Source of the DNA: Actinomycetota bacterium
GTDB lineage: Bacteria > Actinomycetota > Coriobacteriia > Anaerosomatales > JAUXNU01
Direction: 5' to 3'
Length of the DNA stretch: 53,808 bases
Assembly (NCBI GenBank): GCA_030682655.1
Contig: JAUXNU010000126.1
Coordinates: forward strand, 1-53,808
Shown: in pieces, positions 7,017 to 15,650 of the stretch
Numbering within the stretch: position 1 is the first letter of the stretch
Layout: each line of letters opens with the position of its first letter
Position numbers and translations under genes: made by a program
The notes under the pieces: model-generated
What the model was told of the DNA's origin: nothing
Database searches by the model: none
What the model saw: the letters and a program-made list of their open reading frames with translations, nothing else

Positions 7017-10000
7017 ATGAGCCCATCTCCCCAACTCCCACGTCCTGGCATGTTCGCGACGGTCCGCAATCGCCGCGGGGTGATTTCCGCCGTCGAACCG
7101 TTCGATGGCGACAACGGCCGCCTCCATCTCGTCCATCTTGACTACAAGGACGACCAGCTTCCCGTCGAGGAGCAGCTCATCTGGGAGCTCGAACAGCCGC
7201 ACGCACGCCTGCATGAGCCGAACGCGCTGCCCGACCCCGGTCGCTCCGACGCCATGCCTGCCGAGGATTTCGATGCGCTCCTGCGCTCCGCGCGCTGGAC
7301 TTCCGCGATGCCGTTTCTCGACCCGGACGGCTCGGGTCCGCTAGACCGGCTCCCGTTCCGAAGCCCCTTCCACGGCGCGGTCGAGGTCGACGATTATCAG
7401 CTCGTGCCGTTGCTCAAGGCCCTCCGGATGCCTCGGGTCAACCTGCTCATCGCCGATGACGTCGGTATCGGCAAGACGGTCGAAGCGGGCCTCATCCTCT
7501 CGGAGCTCCTCATCCGCCGCCGCATCCAGCGGGTGCTCATCCTCACGCCGGCTTCACTGCGCCTGCAGTGGCGCGACGAGATGTGGGACAAGTTCTCGCT
7601 GCCGTTCGACCTGGTCGATCGCGGTGAGACGCAAGCCCTCAGACGTCGCCTGGGCATGGATGCCAACCCGTGGCGCGCGTTCCCGCGCGTCATAGCCTCG
7701 TACCACTACCTGCGTCAGCCCGATGTGCTCGAGCAGTTAGACTCCGCGTGCCGGATGCCCGATGGCTCGCCGCACCTGCCGTGGGACCTGCTCATCGTGG
7801 ATGAGTGCCACAACCTCATGCCCTCGCCATTCGGGGAGGACAGCGACCTCACCAAGATGCTTCGGTCCATCGCGCCGCACTTCGAGCACCGGCTGTTCCT
7901 GTCCGCCACGCCGCACAACGGCCACACCCGCAGCTTCACCGGGCTGCTCGAACTGCTCGACCCGGTGCGATTCAGCGCCACCGACGAGCTCAAGCCCGCG
8001 GAGCGCTCCCGCGTGCAGCAGATCGTCATTCGCCGCCTCAAGCGCGAGATCAACGCTCGGACCAGCCCGCCGAAGTTCTGCACTCGCCTCGATCCGGCAG
8101 CGCTCGTGCTCGCGCCATCCGCCGAGGAGACGGCTCTGACCGAGGCGTTCGGTGAGTTCCGCACAGCCATGCGCTCGTGGATCGCCGCAGGAGACCGCAA
8201 GCGGCGGCGGGCGGGCAGCTTCGCTGTCGAGATACTCGGCAAGAGGCTGCTCTCATGCCCGGTGGCGTTCGCGGAGTCCTGGCGGCGGTGCAAAGAGGGG
8301 CTCGCCGAGGCGGACGAGGCCTCGGAGGCCGAGGTCGACTCGGTGCGTAGGAGCGTCGAGGGGGAGACCGGTGACGATCGCGAGGCGCAGTCGCGCGAGT
8401 CGGTGGCCGCGGGGGTTGTGGGCGCATGGCTCAAGAAGGCCGCGCCTCACATCACTTTGCAGATCGAGACGATCGACACGGCGCTCGCTCGGCTCGGGCT
8501 TGCCGACGCGTCCGCTGGGTCGTGTGCCGACTTGGACCCGATGGCCGACGCGCGCCTCGACGCACTGCTGGCCACCATCGACCGTTCGCTGCGCGTCGAC
8601 GGCGCGTGGCGCGACGATGAAAGGCTCGTGGTGTTCACCGAGTACAAGACCACGCTCGACTACCTCGCGCGACGCCTGCGTGAGCGCTACGAGCCCGATC
8701 GCATCCTCACTCTCTTCGGCGGGATGGACGAGTTCGAGCGCGATGCTGTCAAGCGCGCGTTCAACGATCCGTCGGAGCCCGTGCGCCTCCTGCTCGGCAC
8801 CGATGCGGCGGCCGAGGGTCTCAACCTCCAGCGCACCGCGCGCCACCTGCTCCACTTCGATCTGCCGTGGAACCCGAGCAGGATCGAGCAGCGCAACGGC
8901 CGTCTCGACCGCCACGGGCAAGCGCGTGACGTGCAGATCCTCTACTTCGCGAGCGACACCGACGAGGACCTGAAGTTCCTCGCGCACATCATGCGCAAGG
9001 CCAACGACATCCGCGAGGACCTAGGCTCCGCCAACGAGCTCTTCGACGAGGCGGCGCACCGCCGACTCGTCGATGGCGAGAGCGCGACGGCGGTGGCGGA
9101 CGACCTCGACAAGCGCCTCATGCTCACCCGAGGTCGCGCGCAGGTGGACGCCGACGACACGGTGGAGACCGGCACCGAGGACACGGCCGCCGCCGAGCAG
9201 CTGTCCGCGCTCGCATGCGAGCTCGACCTCGATCCCGACGCGATGCGCGCCACGCTCGAAGCCGCGCTCGCGATCCGCGCGGGGCGCCCTCAGCTCGAGG
9301 CGTCGAGCGAGCCGGGGACCTGGCGTCTCACCCACCCCGACCTGCCCGGTTGGGTCGAGGTCGTCGACGAGAGTCTGCGGACGGACGCCGGCCGCGGCGG
9401 CCGGGGCGCGCTGAGGCGGCTCGCCTTCGACAGAGAGCCATTCATCGAGCGTGTGGGCGAACGCACGGTCTTCAACCCGCGCCCTGATGTGGCGATGATG
9501 CACCTCTCACATCCGATGCTCGATCGCGCGTTCTCGGCTCTCTCGCGCCGCCGCTTTCCCGGCACCGGCGAGGAGGTCTCGCGCTGGACGGCGCGCGTAG
9601 GCGACGTGCCCGACGGCGCTGACGCTCTCGTGCTGCTGTCGGTCGAGGAGATCGGCGTCAACGAGCTGCGCGAGACGTTCCACCATTGGGTGCGCACCAT
9701 CGTGTTCCCGGTGCGCGGGGGCGCTCTCGGCGAGCCCCTGCCGCACGCCGCCGCCCTGAAGCTCCGCTGCGCCGAGTTCGACGCGGACTCCGGGCTCGTC
9801 GAGTGCGCGACCGACGTCTTCGACGACACGTCGGCCGACCTCAGGGCGTATCTCACCCGCCACGCCGAGGCGCTGACCGCCACGCTGCGCGACGAACTCG
9901 CTACCGTCGGCGAGCAGGCGAAAGCCGATGAGGACAAGCGATACGCGAGCCGTGCGGGCGAGGTCTCCTCGCTCATCGCGGAGAACACGCTCTCCAAGCT

Positions 10001-10277
10001 CGAGCGCGAGATCGCCAAGCTCGAGGCGCAGCGCGCCCAGGGCGCGCTCTTCGACGAGGAGGCGCGCTTGGAGGACCTCGCGCGCTCCATCGAGGAGAAG
10101 AGCGCCGAGATCGAGCGCCGCCGCCGCCACTACGAAGAGGTCCGCGAGCAGCTCGAACGCGAGCGCGAGCGCATCACCAAGCACCTGCTGCCCAAGCGGC
10201 ACGCGATGGCAGGCGCGGCCCAGGTCTTCCCGGTATGCGTCGAGATCCGCCTCGCGGCCGTGGATGGTGCGCGGTGA
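7017..10277 (+). CDS. SNF2-type helicase/translocase (DISARM DrmD-like)
   Basis: 1086 residues with both RecA-like lobes of an SF2/SNF2 ATPase. Walker A is DDVGIGKTVEAGL (K153, T154), the DExH box is DECH (262-265), SATPHNGHT is motif III, and QRNGRLDRHGQ (625-635) is motif VI. Residues about 390-470 are a charged insertion, and 990-1065 form a Glu/Arg-rich coiled coil (LEREIAKLEAQRAQGALFDE). This layout, directly followed and translationally coupled to a large adenine methyltransferase, matches DrmD of class 1 DISARM, a phage restriction system in which DrmD is the SNF2 component. The start has only a weak ribosome binding site (GGAAA), so it is uncertain. The role in defence is inferred from family and neighbours. 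Confidence 0.8.
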   Translation: MSPSPQLPRPGMFATVRNRRGVISAVEPFDGDNGRLHLVHLDYKDDQLPVEEQLIWELEQPHARLHEPNALPDPGRSDAMPAEDFDALLRSARWTSAMPFLDPDGSGPLDRLPFRSPFHGAVEVDDYQLVPLLKALRMPRVNLLIADDVGIGKTVEAGLILSELLIRRRIQRVLILTPASLRLQWRDEMWDKFSLPFDLVDRGETQALRRRLGMDANPWRAFPRVIASYHYLRQPDVLEQLDSACRMPDGSPHLPWDLLIVDECHNLMPSPFGEDSDLTKMLRSIAPHFEHRLFLSATPHNGHTRSFTGLLELLDPVRFSATDELKPAERSRVQQIVIRRLKREINARTSPPKFCTRLDPAALVLAPSAEETALTEAFGEFRTAMRSWIAAGDRKRRRAGSFAVEILGKRLLSCPVAFAESWRRCKEGLAEADEASEAEVDSVRRSVEGETGDDREAQSRESVAAGVVGAWLKKAAPHITLQIETIDTALARLGLADASAGSCADLDPMADARLDALLATIDRSLRVDGAWRDDERLVVFTEYKTTLDYLARRLRERYEPDRILTLFGGMDEFERDAVKRAFNDPSEPVRLLLGTDAAAEGLNLQRTARHLLHFDLPWNPSRIEQRNGRLDRHGQARDVQILYFASDTDEDLKFLAHIMRKANDIREDLGSANELFDEAAHRRLVDGESATAVADDLDKRLMLTRGRAQVDADDTVETGTEDTAAAEQLSALACELDLDPDAMRATLEAALAIRAGRPQLEASSEPGTWRLTHPDLPGWVEVVDESLRTDAGRGGRGALRRLAFDREPFIERVGERTVFNPRPDVAMMHLSHPMLDRAFSALSRRRFPGTGEEVSRWTARVGDVPDGADALVLLSVEEIGVNELRETFHHWVRTIVFPVRGGALGEPLPHAAALKLRCAEFDADSGLVECATDVFDDTSADLRAYLTRHAEALTATLRDELATVGEQAKADEDKRYASRAGEVSSLIAENTLSKLEREIAKLEAQRAQGALFDEEARLEDLARSIEEKSAEIERRRRHYEEVREQLERERERITKHLLPKRHAMAGAAQVFPVCVEIRLAAVDGAR

Positions 10278-13200
10278 GCGCGCGTGCCGGGGTCGTCGCA
10301 CCCCCCAGCATCCCCGGCTGGGAGGCACTGCGTCACGGTGGCCTTCTTCTCGACCCGCCACGGCTGCGCCGGATCGCCGACCACGTCCCGGCCCCGCTTG
10401 ACGCCTACACGGAGCGCGAGCTGCGCAAGCGCCGCGCGTTGCTCCTCGACTCCTCCGCCGACGCATCCGAGTTTGCCGCGTTCGTGCTCGAGCGCGTCTG
10501 CGGCTTCGACGCACACGTCGGCGGCTCGTGGCTGCGCGGCTCGGCCGTCGGCTCCGAGCACGGTCGTCGCGCGATCACCGGAGAGGTGATCAAGCCGCGC
10601 CACTTGTGGCTGGGTCCGCAAGGCGCGGTGCTCCCGGTCTTCCTCGACGCCGAGAAGCGCATCGGCCTCGGTCGCGGTCGTCGCGCCACGGGCCATGTGT
10701 TGCAGTGGCTGCGTGCGAGCGGCAACCGCTTGGCGCTGCTCACGAACGGCCGTCAGTGGCGCCTCGTCTTCGCGGGCCTCGACTTCGACGCGTACTGCGA
10801 GGCCGACGCCGAGCTCTTCTTCGCCGAGGGCGCGATCGCCCCGCAACTCGATGCGCTGCGCACGCTCATCCAGCCCGTGCTCTGGACGCCGTCCGAGCCG
10901 GGTCTCGCCGCTCCGCTCGAGCAGGCGATCCTCGACGCACGCAAGGGCCAAGCGGAGCTGTCCGCCGTTCTCGGCGAGCGGGTGCGCGAGGCTGTCGAGG
11001 TGCTCGTGGACGCTCACGGTGCCGTGCTCACCGAGCATGGCACCGACATCGCGCCCGCCGCCATCTACCGCGCCGCGGTGCGCATGATCATGCGCATGGT
11101 CGTGGTGCTCTTCGCCGAGTCACGCGACCTGCTCCCGCGCGAGAACGCGCTCTACCACGCGAGCTACGGCCTCTCGGGTCTGATCGAGGCGCTCGAGAAG
11201 GTCGCTCATCGCTCCGGCGGCCGTCTGACGCGCAGCCACGCCGCGTGGCCGCGCGTGCTCGCGCTCTCCAGCCTCGTGTTCGAGGGCTCGTCGCACCCGG
11301 CGCTGCTCGTGCCGTCCTACGGCGGCGAGCTCTTCGCGCCCGGCGACGCGGAGGGTGCGGACGGCGTCTCGCGCGCGCTGTCGCTGTTCGAGCGCGGCTG
11401 CTACGAGCGGGAATGCGTCTCGGACCGTGACGTGCACCGTATCCTCGAGCTCATCACGCGCACGAAGGTCAGGATCCGCCAAGGCCGCGGGAGCACGTGG
11501 GTGCCCGCACCGGTCGACTTCTCAGACCTGTCGAGCGAGTACATCGGCATCCTGTACGAGGGCCTGCTCGACTTCGAGCTCAAGACCGCGCCCGCACAGG
11601 ACCCGGTGATCTTCCTCGCGGTGGGCAAGGCCCCGGCGCTCTCACTCTCTCGCCTCGAGGCGATGGACGACCGCGCGATCGCTGCGCTGCTGGAAAGCAT
11701 GAAGGAGTCCGCCGAGGAGGGCGGGAGCGAGGACGAGTCCGCCAAGGAGGACGCCGCCGAAGAGCCCGTTGAGGATGACGACGAGGACGTCACCCCCGAC
11801 GCCCCCGATGACATCGAGCCCGCCGAGGAGTCCCTCGACGCGCTTGCTGCCGAGGATGCCGTCGCCTACGCCGCCGACACTCGCCATACCACCCGCACTC
11901 GCGCGGAGGAGTGGGCGCGCCGCGCTGTCGAGGCCGGCAAGCTCGTGCGCGAGCTGCGCGGGGCGATGACGCCCGAGAGGCGTCTCGCCCATGAGGAGGC
12001 CGTCTCGCGGAAGGCCCGCCAGCTTGTCAGCCGCGTGGTGCTCCCCGGCGAGTGGTACCTCGTGCGCTGGGGCGGCACGCGCAAGGGCTCGGGCACCTTC
12101 TACACGCGTCCCGGGCTTGCCGTGCCGACCGTGCAGCGCACCCTGCGTCCGCTCGCCTACGATCCGCCCACGCACGCGGGCGGCACGCCTAACACCGACG
12201 CGCCGCCAGCTGCATGGAAACCCAAGCCACCCGAGGAGATCCTCGCACTCAAGGTCTGCGATCCGGCGTGCGGCTCCGGGACGTTCCCGGTCGCCGCGCT
12301 GCGGTTCCTGACCGAGGCGCTCTATGAGTCGCTGCTCTTCCACGACCGCATCTCCGATGACCCAGGCTGCGAGCGCGCGGTGGTGCGGCTCATCGAGCCG
12401 CCGCAGCCGCCCGGCGACACGCCCGAGGAGCGCTTGGGCCAGGAGCTCGTGCCGTGCCGTGCCGAGGAGCCCGAGTTCGAGCCGCGCCTGAAAGCCCTGC
12501 TCCGCCGTCACGTGGTGGAGCGCTGCATCTACGGCGTGGACCTCGACCCGCTCGCCGTGGAGCTCGCCCGCCTCTCGCTGTGGATCGAGACGATGGACCG
12601 CTCGCTGCCGTTCTCCTTCCTCGACCACAAGATCAAGTGCGGCAACGCGCTCGTGGGCGCATGGTTCGACACCTTCCGCCACTTCCCGGCGATGGCGTTC
12701 AAGAACCGCGAGGGCGGCGACAAGGGACACGGCAACGGCGTGCACTTCGAGAAGGACGCCCGCACGAAGGCCATCAAGGAGTTCGCGCATGGGCCGCTCA
12801 AGTCCGACCTCGCGCGGTTCCTCTCAGGACCGTCGCTCTTCGACCCGCGTGACCTCGCGCGCGACGCCGCCGGCGTGCACGACGAGGCGCTCGCCACTCT
12901 CGCGCGCCTTCACGAGCTGCCCGTGCACGACACCGCCGAGCGGGCCCGCATCTACCGCGAGGAGCTCGTGGGCTCGCCCGCGTACCGCCAGCTCAGGGAC
13001 GCGATGGACCTGTGGTGCGCGTGCTGGTTCTGGCCCGCCGACGAGCTCGACCGCGCGCCGCTGCCAACCACACTCGCTTCGCCCGCCGAGGAGACCCGCC
13101 AGGTCGCCGCCCGTCTCGCCGCGCGGCTGCGGTTCTTCCACTGGGAGCTCGAGTTCCCTGACGTGTTCCTGGAGGCGGCCTCGGGTTTCGACGCGATCCT

Positions 13201-15595
13201 GGGCAACCCGCCGTGGGACATCGCCAAGCCCAACTCCAAGGAGTTCTTCAGCAACATCGACCCACTCTACCGCGGCTACGGCAAGCAGGAGGCGCTGCGC
13301 CACCAGACCGGGTACTTCGCCGACGAGACGGACGAGCGCGCGTGGCTCGACTACAACGCGGACTTCCGCGCGCAGTCCAACTTCATGAAGTACGCGGCCG
13401 GTGCCTTCGGCGATCCGTCCGAGGGCGAAGCGAGCGGCGATCGCTTCTCAATCTCACGCGGACGCGAGAACGACAGCCTGCACGCGCGCTGGCGCGACAT
13501 GCGAGCGAAGAGCGGCGGATACGCGGACGCGGCGCACCCCTTCCGCCACCAGGGCTCGGCGGACATCAACCTCTACAAGCTCTTCCTGGAGGCGGCCCAC
13601 GCATTGCTGCGGCGCGGAGGGCGGCTCGGCTTCATAGTGCCCTCGGGACTCTATTCCGACCACGGCACCGGCGGTCTGCGCGAGCTCTTCCTCGATGGGT
13701 GCAGCTGGGAGTGGCTCTTCGGCTTCGAGAACAAGGACGGAATCTTCGACATCCACCGCTCCTTCAAGTTCAACCCCGTCATCATCGAGAAGGGCGGGCG
13801 CACCGAGGCCATCCGCACGGCGTTCATGCGCCGCTCGCTCGAGGACTGGGAGCGCGCGGAGGAGATCGCCGTTCCGTACACGCGCGAGCAGGTCGAGCGC
13901 TTCAGCCCCAAGAGCCGCGCGATTCTCGAGATCCAGTCCGCGCGCGACCTCGAGATTCTTGAAAAGATCTACGCGAACTCGGTGTTCCTCCGCGACGACG
14001 GTCCCGACGGGTGGGGTGTGAAGTACGCGAGAGAGTTCGACATGACGAACGATTCGAAGCTCTTCCCGCCGCGCCCGGTATGGGAGGCGAAGGGCTATCG
14101 GCCCGACGAGTACAGCCGCTGGCTGCTGGGCAACTGGCGGCCGATCGAGGAGCTCTGGCCCGAGTTCGGCGTCGACCCCGCGCGCGTGGTGCCGGCCGAG
14201 GTCGTGCTCGAGGAGTGGCTGTTCGACACGAGCGCCGGCCCCGAGCGCCGCGAGGCCGAGGCGCGCGTCGTGCACGGGCACCTGCTCAAGCCGGGCGACG
14301 TCGCGCGTACGGAGTGGCGACTGCGCTGCGCTCAACCGCCGTACGATGCGCTGCCGGTGTCGCGCGCGGAGGTCCCGGCGGGCGTAGTGCTCTCGCGCGA
14401 GGCGGACGCGTGGGTGCGGGAGGACGAGATCCAGGACGTGGCGCTGCCGCTGTATCAGGGCGTGATGATGAACCTTCTCAACCCATACGCCGCACGCCAC
14501 GTGTCGGGTTCAGGTGCGAACGCGGTTTGGGACAAGGGGGCCAACCCTGCTGGCGCAATCCAGCCCCAGTTTCTCGTCGACGCTTCAGCAGCACGAGCGT
14601 CGGGCAAGTGGAATCCGCGCGCGCGCCTCGCGTACCGAAGAATCGCGAGGACAACGGATGTTCGCACCGTGATTGCATCTGCACAGACCGGGCTCCCGGC
14701 GGGCGACAGCCTCTTCTTCTACGTCCCCGATCACGAGGATCCGGTGAGAGCCCTGCTCCTCTCTGCAGCGATGAGCTCGTTCTGGTACGACCACCAGGTT
14801 CGCATGCGCCTTGGCGGAACGAACCTCAGCGACTTCATCATGGCGGAGACGGCTCTGCCGGAGCCCAGGGCGACCGGATTGCTGCTTGGGACTACCGCAG
14901 GACTGACACTGAATTCGACTCGCGATTCGGTGGCGTGGTCCACCATCGGCACGCGGGACCTACCGCATCGTGGGCATTGGCGCATCCAACCCTCGGCGAG
15001 GCTCGCTGCTCGCGCCGCTCTGGATGCTGTCGCAGCGGTGCTGTTCGGTCTCGACTCGTCCTCGGCAAGCTCGATCCTCGAGGACTGCGATCTGCCTGGT
15101 GAAGCCGTTTCCTCTCGAGCCAACGCTCTTCGCGCAACTGGTTTCTGGCGCGTCGACAAGGACAAGGACCCCGAGCTCCGCCACACGGTGCTCACGCTCG
15201 TTGCCTTCCACGACCTCGAGGAGAAGATCCGCGCGTGCGGCGGTGACCGCGACGTCGGCATCGAGGCATTCCTCGGCCAGAACGAGGGCGAGGGCTGGAT
15301 GCTACCGGAGACGCTTCGGCTCGCCGACTACGGCCTCGGCCACGATGAGCGTGCGAAGCACCCGCAGCCGGTCGCGAGCCGGCTCGGCCCGCGGTTCTAC
15401 GATTGGCAGCTCGCGCAGAGCGCGGAGGAGTCGTGGCGCGAGTGCCACCTGCATGCGCGCAACCTGCTCGGCGAGCAGGGCTACCGCGAGCTGCTCGACG
15501 AGATTGCCGGGTGCGAGCGCGGAGAGGGGCCCTCACGGGCGGAGGAGCCGCAGGCGACGCTGCTGGATGATGCGTCGCAGGGGAGGTTGTGGTGA
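10274..15595 (+). CDS. Large adenine-specific DNA methyltransferase (Eco57I / DISARM DrmMI-like)
   Basis: 1773 residues from GTG 10274, whose GTGA overlaps the stop of the helicase gene (an alternative ATG at 10235 would overlap further). The AdoMet motif DPACGSG (663-669) and catalytic NPPW (978-981) identify an N6-adenine methyltransferase. YGVDLDPLAVELARLSLW (motif II area) and GGRLGFIVPSGLYSD fit Eco57I-type enzymes. The N-terminal 450 residues include LLTNGRQWRLVF, as in type IIG/BREX-like proteins, but I see no clear PD-(D/E)xK nuclease. A very acidic linker lies at about 475-550. The C-terminal half resembles target-recognition regions. Proteins of 1000-1300 residues are more usual for DrmMI, so this is oversized. 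It probably marks self DNA for the coupled helicase. Confidence 0.8.
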   Translation: MSARAGVVAPPSIPGWEALRHGGLLLDPPRLRRIADHVPAPLDAYTERELRKRRALLLDSSADASEFAAFVLERVCGFDAHVGGSWLRGSAVGSEHGRRAITGEVIKPRHLWLGPQGAVLPVFLDAEKRIGLGRGRRATGHVLQWLRASGNRLALLTNGRQWRLVFAGLDFDAYCEADAELFFAEGAIAPQLDALRTLIQPVLWTPSEPGLAAPLEQAILDARKGQAELSAVLGERVREAVEVLVDAHGAVLTEHGTDIAPAAIYRAAVRMIMRMVVVLFAESRDLLPRENALYHASYGLSGLIEALEKVAHRSGGRLTRSHAAWPRVLALSSLVFEGSSHPALLVPSYGGELFAPGDAEGADGVSRALSLFERGCYERECVSDRDVHRILELITRTKVRIRQGRGSTWVPAPVDFSDLSSEYIGILYEGLLDFELKTAPAQDPVIFLAVGKAPALSLSRLEAMDDRAIAALLESMKESAEEGGSEDESAKEDAAEEPVEDDDEDVTPDAPDDIEPAEESLDALAAEDAVAYAADTRHTTRTRAEEWARRAVEAGKLVRELRGAMTPERRLAHEEAVSRKARQLVSRVVLPGEWYLVRWGGTRKGSGTFYTRPGLAVPTVQRTLRPLAYDPPTHAGGTPNTDAPPAAWKPKPPEEILALKVCDPACGSGTFPVAALRFLTEALYESLLFHDRISDDPGCERAVVRLIEPPQPPGDTPEERLGQELVPCRAEEPEFEPRLKALLRRHVVERCIYGVDLDPLAVELARLSLWIETMDRSLPFSFLDHKIKCGNALVGAWFDTFRHFPAMAFKNREGGDKGHGNGVHFEKDARTKAIKEFAHGPLKSDLARFLSGPSLFDPRDLARDAAGVHDEALATLARLHELPVHDTAERARIYREELVGSPAYRQLRDAMDLWCACWFWPADELDRAPLPTTLASPAEETRQVAARLAARLRFFHWELEFPDVFLEAASGFDAILGNPPWDIAKPNSKEFFSNIDPLYRGYGKQEALRHQTGYFADETDERAWLDYNADFRAQSNFMKYAAGAFGDPSEGEASGDRFSISRGRENDSLHARWRDMRAKSGGYADAAHPFRHQGSADINLYKLFLEAAHALLRRGGRLGFIVPSGLYSDHGTGGLRELFLDGCSWEWLFGFENKDGIFDIHRSFKFNPVIIEKGGRTEAIRTAFMRRSLEDWERAEEIAVPYTREQVERFSPKSRAILEIQSARDLEILEKIYANSVFLRDDGPDGWGVKYAREFDMTNDSKLFPPRPVWEAKGYRPDEYSRWLLGNWRPIEELWPEFGVDPARVVPAEVVLEEWLFDTSAGPERREAEARVVHGHLLKPGDVARTEWRLRCAQPPYDALPVSRAEVPAGVVLSREADAWVREDEIQDVALPLYQGVMMNLLNPYAARHVSGSGANAVWDKGANPAGAIQPQFLVDASAARASGKWNPRARLAYRRIARTTDVRTVIASAQTGLPAGDSLFFYVPDHEDPVRALLLSAAMSSFWYDHQVRMRLGGTNLSDFIMAETALPEPRATGLLLGTTAGLTLNSTRDSVAWSTIGTRDLPHRGHWRIQPSARLAARAALDAVAAVLFGLDSSSASSILEDCDLPGEAVSSRANALRATGFWRVDKDKDPELRHTVLTLVAFHDLEEKIRACGGDRDVGIEAFLGQNEGEGWMLPETLRLADYGLGHDERAKHPQPVASRLGPRFYDWQLAQSAEESWRECHLHARNLLGEQGYRELLDEIAGCERGEGPSRAEEPQATLLDDASQGRLW

Positions 15596-15613
15596 GCGCA
15601 TTCAGCGGTGTCC

Positions 15614-15650
15614 TTGACAGCGTACACATGCGATGAGTACGATACGCGCC
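15614..15650 (+). promoter_or_regulatory. Leaderless promoter with palindromic operator for the XRE-Mrr-STAND gene
   Basis: TTGACA (15614-15619), 18 bp, TACGAT (15638-15643). The ATG lies only 8 nt beyond the -10, so the mRNA is likely leaderless. Between and overlapping the boxes is a near-perfect palindrome (15621-15641): arms CGTAC-a-CAT and ATG-a-GTACG around a 3-nt centre. That is an ideal site for the XRE domain at the N-terminus of the encoded protein. Confidence 0.6.
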
